Source of the DNA: Hondaea fermentalgiana
Taxonomy: Eukaryota; Sar; Bigyra; Thraustochytrida; Thraustochytriidae
Assembly: GCA_014084085.1 (NCBI GenBank)
Contig: NPFB01000100.1
Coordinates: 1 to 64,000, forward strand
Direction of reading: 5' to 3'
Length of the DNA stretch: 64,000 nt
Shown: one piece after another, positions 37,552 to 45,700 of the stretch
Numbering within the stretch: the stretch's first letter is position 1
Layout: the number at the start of each line of letters is the position of its first letter
The notes under the pieces: model-generated
What the model saw: only the letters and a program-made list of their open reading frames with translations
Told to the model about the DNA's origin: nothing
Databases searched by the model: none
Made by a program: the position numbers and the translations under genes

Positions 37552-39048
37552 AAAGCAAGTGGTGGAGCAGATTCCCTCAATGAGGAGGCGGAGGAAGAGG
37601 AAGAGGAAAAGCAAGAGCTTGGGCACAAACAAACGCGAGGAGGAAACAATGTGCAAGATCAAGTTGTTGGCCCAAGTGTCGACAACGCCTCCTCTTTCAG
37701 AGATGACGTCGAGACCAAGGAAGATGATCGCGATGGTGCCGCCACAGGCTCAGCGTCTGGCTTTCTACCACAGCTCGTGCCCTCATCGCCCGACGCCAAG
37801 ACAAGTACAGCGCAAAAACGAATTCCTGCGCATCTTTCTCCGCAGCATTGCAACGCGAAACGAAGCCGTGCCAGTCTTGACATCGACACCGAGTTGGCGC
37901 GTGACTTTGGCAAAAAGATTGACTTGCGCACGAGCGTGGACCTAGACCTCTTTGTCAACGGAACGCGCGGACTGCGGAATCTTGGCAACACTTGCTACAT
38001 GAACGCCTGTTTGCAGTGCCTGGCGCAATGCGGCACCTTTGCAGAGTACTTCATCAGGATGAGGCACGAAGCTGAACTCAATCGTGAGAACATTAGTGCC
38101 AAGGGCGCGATGGCAGAGGCGTACGGCAAGCTCATCAACGCCATGTGGGCCAAGAGTGATCCGCAAAAAAGCGCAATCCGTCCTTCGAAAGTCAAGGCTG
38201 TGATCGGGGAAGTCGCCAGCTACTTTAGCGGCTACGAGCAGCACGACGCGCAAGAACTGCTCCGCTGCCTCCTCGATGCGATCCACGAGGACGTCAACCG
38301 CGTTCGGGAAAAGGTTCCCTACGAGGAGATTCAAGACGTTGATAACGAGACTGTGGAAGCCACGGCGCAGCGCTGGTGGGCGCACTATGAGAAGCGCAAC
38401 GATTCTCACGTAAAGGATGTCTTTGGTGGCCAGCTTTATTCGCTCGTGACCTGCAAGACGTGTGGCAATCAGAGCAAGGCCTTTGATCCCGTGCTCGACC
38501 TCTCTGTACCCATTGCCTCCCCCGACGCTGCACGTGTATCCCTGGAGGATTGCCTTTCGGCCATGGTCGAGGAGGAAACACTCGATGGCGACAACGCGTG
38601 TTATTGTCGCAAGTGCAAGTCGCACCAACCATCAACGCGCGCTTTGCAGATTTTCCGAGCTCCACAGACGCTTGTCGTGCACCTCAAGCGTTTTGCGCAG
38701 AAAACTCCGTTTCAACGCACCAAGCTACAAACTCGCGTTTCGCTTCCTCTGGAAGGGACCTTGGACTTGTCCCCATTCTGCCACAAGCTTGCGGCGCGTG
38801 ATCGTCCTATGTATCGCCTCGTGGCAATGGTCAATCACATGGGAACTCTTTCTGGGGGCCACTACACTGCCAACGCCCGGCATGTGCGAACGAGTGTCTG
38901 GCACAATTACAACGACGATAGAGTCACTGAGATTGATCCAGGAAACATCGACACCTCCTCCGCATATTTGCTTTTTCTCGAGCGCGTACATCCCGTGTCT
39001 GCTGACGTCGTACCGCGTACACCTGTGTCGGCCCAGTCCCATTTGTAA
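36988..39048 (+). CDS. membrane-anchored ubiquitin-specific protease (USP family)
   Basis: 686 aa from ATG 36988 (the upstream extension is TTG-initiated). Near the N-terminus, about residues 50-68 (DTLHLGLFGVSFLLIVVSHM) form one hydrophobic helix, then about 250 disordered residues with a CAG-encoded poly-Gln. The USP catalytic domain (about 325-680) has the Cys box LRNLGNTCYMNACLQCLAQC (nucleophile Cys336) and the His box MGTLSGGHYTANARH (His625). YNDDRVTEID and a Cys4 zinc-ribbon (CKTCGN, CRKC) are also present. All catalytic elements are intact, so it should cleave ubiquitin. An N-terminal membrane helix before a USP domain recalls USP30 on the mitochondrial outer membrane. Here the linker is far longer, so the membrane is not known. 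Confidence 0.93.
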
Positions 39049-39204
39049 GACAGCGCGCGATGGAACTTTTTCCTTTCACCCCACGATTCGGGCTCAAGCA
39101 CTTCATTCTCCAATCACCCTGCAACCAACAAGCTAAATGCTGTGAATGTGTTTTTCTTTCTTTACTTAGTATCGTGGCAAATGTAAGCTACAGTTCTCGT
39201 TCTT

Positions 39205-42003
39205 TCACTCTTGGTTTCCGTGCGCGTAAGCGAGCCCTTCCTCGTGCAAAGAGGCCAAAATGTCAAAGTCCTCGACCTCAACGTTGCCTTCGTCAAATAC
39301 TTCAAAATCAACCACGCCGACGCGAGACTCCTCCGTCTCGGGCGCGGTGTCTCCTCGATGTGTTGCGGACTTCCGAGATGCACTTGTCGATTTCGTGGTT
39401 CCTGGCACCGCAGATGTTGAAGACTGTGCTCGCCCATTGCCATATACAGACCGAACTGCTGCGACTTTGCCAGCGACACGACTCTTGGCGTTTGCACTCT
39501 TTTTGCGTGACTTCTTTTGCGCGTGTGACTTGGCCAGACGAACAACAGGATCTTTTCGCATTGCACTGCCGGGAAGAGCAACCCTTGCTGCATCTCCGAC
39601 ACTCTTGTACTTGCGTCCCTCCATTTGGTGCCATTGCTTCGTGCCGTCGTCATCGTATCGGACTAAGTGCATGCCAGACTTACCGTCAAAACCCACCACA
39701 GTGACCTCGTACCACGCGTCTACTCTGCATTGGTACAGACTCAGGGTACGTCCAATGTCGCGAGCACTAAACGTGAGCTTTTCTTCGGGGGTCATGGGCT
39801 TGGTGTGCTTCTTTGCTGCATTGGTTGTCTTTTTTGCTGTGCTCTTCTTCTTTGGAGCCCGACTCCGGAGCAGCCGCATTGCCTCCTCAAGCTTGCGGCG
39901 TTCGCGCTGAATATCTTCGAGCTGCTGAAGTTCCGCTTGCACCTCGTCGCGCGCCTTGGCCTCTTCGGCTGCAAGCTTGCGCAGCTCCGTTGCATGGTGG
40001 TCCGCTGATGAGGTAGGTCGCGAGCTTGCGTACTCTCTGGACGAACTCGAGCCTTCACTTGCATCCTCCGGCTTGTCCTGGGCCGAGAAAGACGAACCCT
40101 CAGACGCTATCTTCCCATCTTGGCGACTCGTGGGCTCATTGGCGCTACCGGCGGCAGGATCGAGCTCGTCATTGTGTCCATCACCTGCTTCATTATCACC
40201 ATCATCTTCTTCATCTTCGGCTTCATCTTCCTCATCTAAGTCAGGTGCTGCGTTCTCTTCAAGATCATCCTTCAAGGCGCGTGTGATGTCACTCGCCGCA
40301 GGCCCTTGGGTAACATGAAAGGTGTCATCGTCAAGACCAGAGTCCACCTCTGCATCTCTTTCGTCGGGGTCTCCCGCAGCGACCGCATCAGCCTTATTTT
40401 CCTTGGGTGATCGAGAAAGATCCTGCGGAGACGCTGAGGACGATGAAGCTGCACTGTCACTTTGTCTGCGTGTTTCTGTGGCTTCAATGCCTTCGACAAC
40501 ATCAACCGGTGATTCTGTTGCCGTTGGAAAAGTGGAATTTGTTGGCCCACCTGCGCGAAGACTGGCATTTTCGGCAAGCAGGCTTTCGACCTGCTTCCGT
40601 AGAATCGCGTTTTCGGCACGAAGTTCTTCGAGGGGTTCAGACGAAGCTTCACTCTGTTCGCGTAGCAGACGACGCAAACGCGCGATCTCAGTTTGCGCGC
40701 GGGCGAGCAAAATGGAGTCGTCCACAACCTCATTTGCCTTGACGTGGACCATGACTTGCTTGGCTCGATCTGCGAATTGCAGCGTAGACACAGACTCTTC
40801 TGTGCAGTCCGCGGCCGGGGAAAGTGTGCAAATGATGGTGGTTCGTGTGTTGCCACCCAAGCTGTCTTGAAGGAGTCGGGTGAGTTGGGAGTCGCGGTAG
40901 GGAACATGGGGTCGATTCTTCTCGCCGAGCGCCTGAACGACATTTCCAAGGTGTGAAAGACTCTTGTTGATGCGTGCCATTTCCTTGAGGTGTTTTTCTG
41001 ACATGGGCTGATCTGCCTCCCATTTCTCTGACCCAGCAAGATCTACAAAGTTGAGCTTGGCTGACCGCAACACGCGCGAGTCGGAAATGCCCCCGAGCTG
41101 CTCTTCCGTCTCCACGCGGAGCTGCAGAATTGCATGACTGCGACTACTCGCTTGGTTGTACGAGGTTGCGCGAATTGCGCGACTCCGTGCGCCGCGCTGA
41201 AGGACTTCGAGAACGTCATTAAGGCCCGAAACTCGAATCTCCGATAATCCCTGCACGTAGATTTGCTTCTTCTTGGTGACGCGGATCTTGAGCGGAAACT
41301 GCCGCTTTTGGTCTTGCAGGAGATCGTAGAGATTTTCATTGTATATTTGAAGATACGAGCAGTACACCGTGCTGGAGACGAGTTTGGTTTGGCTGTCATC
41401 TTCTTCTGTAACTTCCGGGTTCTCTGGAGATTCCTCATCACGTTTTTCCTCGAGAATGTCGAACAGCTGGGTGACTGCGCGAGGGATGACTCCCCGCTTT
41501 GATGTGTCAAATGATTTCTCGTTGGCAACACCTTCGCCGCGGGTTGTTGCAGCGCGCTGGGTTTCAGGACCTTCGCCTAAGATCGTAAAGGTTTTCCCCG
41601 TGCCGGTTTGTCCATAGGCAAAAACGGTGCAGTTGATACCTTCCACGACGGATCGTACAGAAGGTGCAACCGTGCCGATGTAGACATCTTCTTGCGTTGC
41701 TGATGGACCAAAGACCTTGTCGTATCCGCAGCTCAGATTCCGCTCTTTGAATCGATGTTTGCGCTGCCGCGTCGTGAGACCGTGTCTGCTGCTTTCCTCG
41801 CCGCGCTCCGTGGTCTCGGCCCCGAGCTCCGAGCTGGACGCATCGTCGTGCATCAGGTCTGAGTTGCACACGTGCACCGTGGCGGTCTCCTCTTCTACGG
41901 AGACGACGCTTCGGCTTCGGTTCTTGCCAGCGCCACGAAGCTGTTCTCTCCCGACCATGGGTCGAACCCGGATGGCCACCTGCACGGCCTCATGGCGCGA
42001 CAT
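39205..42003 (-). CDS. kinesin with C-terminal Tudor-like domain
   Basis: 932 aa, ATG 42003. The N-terminal motor (about 8-425) has VAIRVRPM, P-loop GQTGTGKTFT (about 128-136), NQASSRSH, FVDLAGSEKW, HVPYRDSQLTRLL and QDSLGGNTRTTI. The neck is QFADRAKQVMVHVKANEV, followed by coiled coil (AQTEIARLRRLLREQ... to about 480). An acidic, Ser-rich linker and a short charged coiled coil (about 660-710) lead to residues about 744-800. These read IGRTLSLYQCRVDAWYEVTV then VGFDGKSGMHLVRYDDDGTK and QWHQMEG, the strand pattern of a Tudor/PWWP-like barrel. A basic KK-rich segment and a tail ending in acidic residues follow. The GSEKW form of switch II does not let me assign a kinesin family. All ATPase motifs are intact. 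Converges on the USP gene. Confidence 0.92.
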   Translation of the reverse strand: MSRHEAVQVAIRVRPMVGREQLRGAGKNRSRSVVSVEEETATVHVCNSDLMHDDASSSELGAETTERGEESSRHGLTTRQRKHRFKERNLSCGYDKVFGPSATQEDVYIGTVAPSVRSVVEGINCTVFAYGQTGTGKTFTILGEGPETQRAATTRGEGVANEKSFDTSKRGVIPRAVTQLFDILEEKRDEESPENPEVTEEDDSQTKLVSSTVYCSYLQIYNENLYDLLQDQKRQFPLKIRVTKKKQIYVQGLSEIRVSGLNDVLEVLQRGARSRAIRATSYNQASSRSHAILQLRVETEEQLGGISDSRVLRSAKLNFVDLAGSEKWEADQPMSEKHLKEMARINKSLSHLGNVVQALGEKNRPHVPYRDSQLTRLLQDSLGGNTRTTIICTLSPAADCTEESVSTLQFADRAKQVMVHVKANEVVDDSILLARAQTEIARLRRLLREQSEASSEPLEELRAENAILRKQVESLLAENASLRAGGPTNSTFPTATESPVDVVEGIEATETRRQSDSAASSSSASPQDLSRSPKENKADAVAAGDPDERDAEVDSGLDDDTFHVTQGPAASDITRALKDDLEENAAPDLDEEDEAEDEEDDGDNEAGDGHNDELDPAAGSANEPTSRQDGKIASEGSSFSAQDKPEDASEGSSSSREYASSRPTSSADHHATELRKLAAEEAKARDEVQAELQQLEDIQRERRKLEEAMRLLRSRAPKKKSTAKKTTNAAKKHTKPMTPEEKLTFSARDIGRTLSLYQCRVDAWYEVTVVGFDGKSGMHLVRYDDDGTKQWHQMEGRKYKSVGDAARVALPGSAMRKDPVVRLAKSHAQKKSRKKSANAKSRVAGKVAAVRSVYGNGRAQSSTSAVPGTTKSTSASRKSATHRGDTAPETEESRVGVVDFEVFDEGNVEVEDFDILASLHEEGLAYAHGNQE

Positions 42004-42718
42004 GGTTTCCGCGCCGTCGCGTCAAGCAGCTTGTCAAGCTCGGGTACTCTTTCTGCGCAGCGACCGCTCGGGACATGCGCGACGTGCACCAAAAGGAAAC
42101 AAGCAGACGTACCAAGCCAAGTAGCAAACAAACGCTACCCAGGCTAGCAGCAGCTGATCCTGCGAGAAACACACAAAAATCAGCAAACGGGTCCCGGGTG
42201 AACCAACGATAGACAGGAAGGAAATAAGGATGTTAAATGGAGCCTTCACTTCTTCCTATGCATCGATCTTATCCCTTCTTTTGCCCAAGGAACTTAAACC
42301 CAGGAGGGCGGGCGGGTGGATAGCTATGCTAGCTACTCTGGCAAGTTCACAAGAACAAGGCCAAAGAGACCTATCCGTTAGAGTCCCAAAGTTCTAAATG
42401 TTCTGCAAAACATTCCACAAGTTTCAAAAGAGCTGATATCGATAACGCCATGGCGGTGCGGCCTCAAGTGAAGTATGCAAAGCTAAAAGTGAATAACGCG
42501 CAAATAACCGACTTGCGCGCGCGGCCACCGGGCGGGTCCGGGCCGCAAATGGAGAATAGCTGCGCGTAAGTAGGCTATGCGCAGCAGCAAGTGCAACATG
42601 CGCCATCGCGAGTCGAGTCTGGCTGGCCTGTCTTTCATTCATTCATTCATTCATTCTTTCATTCTTTCTTTCCTTCTTCACCAAAATTCGAATCGGGAGC
42701 GACCCGCGCGGCGCGAGC
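42004..42718. promoter_or_regulatory. divergent promoter, kinesin / TMEM131
   Basis: 715 bp between divergent ATGs. Contains GC-skewed blocks with AACGCGCAAATAA and CTTGCGCGCGCGG (42494-42522) and ATTCATTC/TTTC repeats (42636-42675) just before the TMEM131 ATG. No gene seen. Confidence 0.45.
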
Positions 42719-45700
42719 ATGCGCGCGCGCGCGGCGGGCTGGGTCGCGGGCGTGCTCGCCGCGGCCCTCCTCGGCAGCGGCGGAGGCTGCGGCAGAAGCG
42801 TCTGCGCGGCCGGCCTGGACGAGGCAGACGCAGCACAGCGGTGGGCCGAGCCTGGGCTCGCCAAGGGACAGCCGCAGCACCTGCCGCTGCACCCGGACCC
42901 CTCGACCAGCGACGCGTTCGTGGAGAACGTGGGCGGGGCGGTGCACGAGGACGAGGGGGCCCAGGGCGACGACACGAGGCATGGCGATGCCAGCATGCAG
43001 GCGTTTCAGACCAACGCGCTTAGCTTGAGCGCTGGGAACCTGGACTTTGGCGAGGTCGAGCTCGGTGAACCGGCGGTACAAACCCTGCTTTTGCGATACG
43101 AGGCTGCGCGTGGAGAGCGCGGAGCCAGACCGCACAGGGCCGTGGAACTCGTCGGCTGGGAAGCCACGGACCCCCAGGTCCAAGTCCCCATGTTTTCGCG
43201 GCGCATTCTGCGCGCGGGCGAGCAGGTCCAGGTACTTGTGTCGTTATCACCTTGGCGCCTCGGGGTGCTCGAGTCAGCGCTCTTTCTGACCACTTCGGAG
43301 GGAAGGTTTCTCGTGCGCGTTCGGGCCAATGCTGTAGCGAGCCGATTCCGTTTGCAACCTTTGGTGGGCGCACGGATCGGAACGCATGTAGTTTGGCGCC
43401 CTGCGCTAGAAATTTACAATCCCGACCCAAACACAGCCCTCGAAATCACTCAAGTCTTTACCACAGAAGGCTATTTGCATTTACGCATTGACGAAGGCGC
43501 CAATTGGACTGTCCCGCCTCTGCAGACTCGACAATTGGCCCGCATCTCCTTTCAGTCGCCTGTGCCGGGGATCTATCGAGGCTTTGTTCGCATCAAGCTC
43601 GCAGGTAAATCACAGCCACAGTTATTGATCCCGGTCGATGTTGAGGTCTTACCAGGCGCGGTACTTGCGGATCCCTCAGAGATATCGTTTGGCACTTTAG
43701 TTCGGCAAAACGCGTCTTCACCCTTCACTCTACCAGGGCCTCGCGCCGTACAACTTTTGGGACTGCATAACTATGGGCCTATTTCCGTGGAGATCTCTGA
43801 TATTTCCGCGGTTGTGTATCGTACTGCGCCACTTCCGTATGGCGTGCTTGGAAGAGACAGCATTGCATTATCAGCAAAACAGCTTCCCAGCCAGCTGGAA
43901 CCCAGGGCTTGGAACCCTGATGCCGTACGTGTGGCTCTCACCGAAGTTGCAGAGATGGATGGAGAGTTGCGTGGCGAAATTGTCGTTCGCTTCGCTGCCG
44001 CGTCTCAGCAGGATCGATCGTCGCAACAGTTACCGCAGTCACCCCCATTGCTGCCGGTACGCGTTCCTATAAAAGCTTCGTTGCGAACGGGCAGCATCGA
44101 GACGCGCCCAGCAATGTATCTAATTCGATATCCGGATCCCAAAGAACCGCAGCCGTTGCAAACTTGGAACGCCTTTGCCGAACCCATCGTAATTCTGGGC
44201 GTGCACATTGTCGATGCCCTGGAGATGTTGCAGGACAAGGACCTTTTCGAGAGTTATCGCCAGCATGACGAGGATAGGGTAGATGGTTCTGGATTCCACA
44301 AGGATCCCTTTTCGTCTCCCTGTCACGGTCCTTTGGCGGCAGACCGCGTCGATTCGCAGTTTGCGTGGTTCCGCTTCAAAGACGAGTGGGATCCAAGTCG
44401 GCTCGTCGGAACTGTGGTTGCAGCCGGCGAGCCTTTGCCGGAGATTCCGTTGTTGGCGGCACGCGTGAACGATTTGTCGCGGGATGACGTCCATTGTCGG
44501 TCAAGAGCTGACAAGACTCGCGCTGTGGTCATCGAGACCAATGTGACGCGCTTGCAGGTGCCTGTCCATCTCTATCATGGCCGCGTGCGCGCGTCTGCTG
44601 TTCGCCTCCCAGACATGAGTGTTTTGACGCCTGGGTCCTGGGATCGCATCGATATCCGTTTGGGATCCTGCGCCCTTGACTCTCGCACGCAAGTTCGACT
44701 GTATTTGTCCAACGAAAATGCAGTGCCAATCCACGTTCGAAGGCTGGAACAAATCGATGCAGGATCTTCAGACAGCGTCGTTCGTCTTTCGCAGGGAGCT
44801 TCCTTTCCGGAAACGCTCAAACCGTATGCTGTGGACCATGTGGATTTGGATATTCTCTTGCACCGTGAATTTCTAGCGCCTGGCACCATGCACGTCGCTG
44901 AAACGTGGATTTTGCGCACAAGTCAAGGTTTCGCAATGAGCATTGTAATTGAGGCTGATATTGTGCCGGGTGACCTCCTGCTGAGTCTTCCGGCGCCCAT
45001 TGAGGTGACAGAAGTTGTTTTGGGCGACGAAGCACGTTTTGGGCCTGTCGAGATCGAGAGTACCTTCAATGTCTCTGTTGCCGTTGAGTGGGATCAAATG
45101 AATGATCCGCGTGTACATCTCACTGGATTGCATCGTCTCACGCTTGCTCCTTTTTCGACCACGTCTCTCGGAGATCTCGTTATTGATATGAGCAGATGCA
45201 CAGAACGGAAAGGGGAAGCTTATTTGGGCGACGCAACGTGCGAGTCCCTTTTGCAGCAGTGCGCCGAGGCGCCAGGCCAATCACAGCTTGTACATTTCCG
45301 TCCAGAGGTCTTTGTGGTGTCGAATTTGACCGGCCTTCGCTTCGCTCTCCCGGTAAGGGTCGATCGTGTTCAATGCCCTAAGCTGCCCGCCACAGACTTG
45401 CACTTTGCGTCCACAATGATTGGTGCACGCAGGGCAAGACGGTTGCGCGTATATAATCCATCGCGTCAACGTCCCATGGAGGCTCGCCTTGACAGTATTA
45501 CTGTCCCGAAGGGCTCCGCTCTTTGTCGGGGGGAGAAAAAACCTCTGCCTTTTAGTCTCGCTGCGAACGCGTCGAGCGAGGCGTTTGTAATTCCGCCGCA
45601 AGGATTTGCGGATCTCGGTCCAATTTATTTCTCGCCACGAGCGGTGCACGCCCGCGACGGCTCGCTTTCTGCCACCGTTCGGCTCGAGACGAACCTTACC

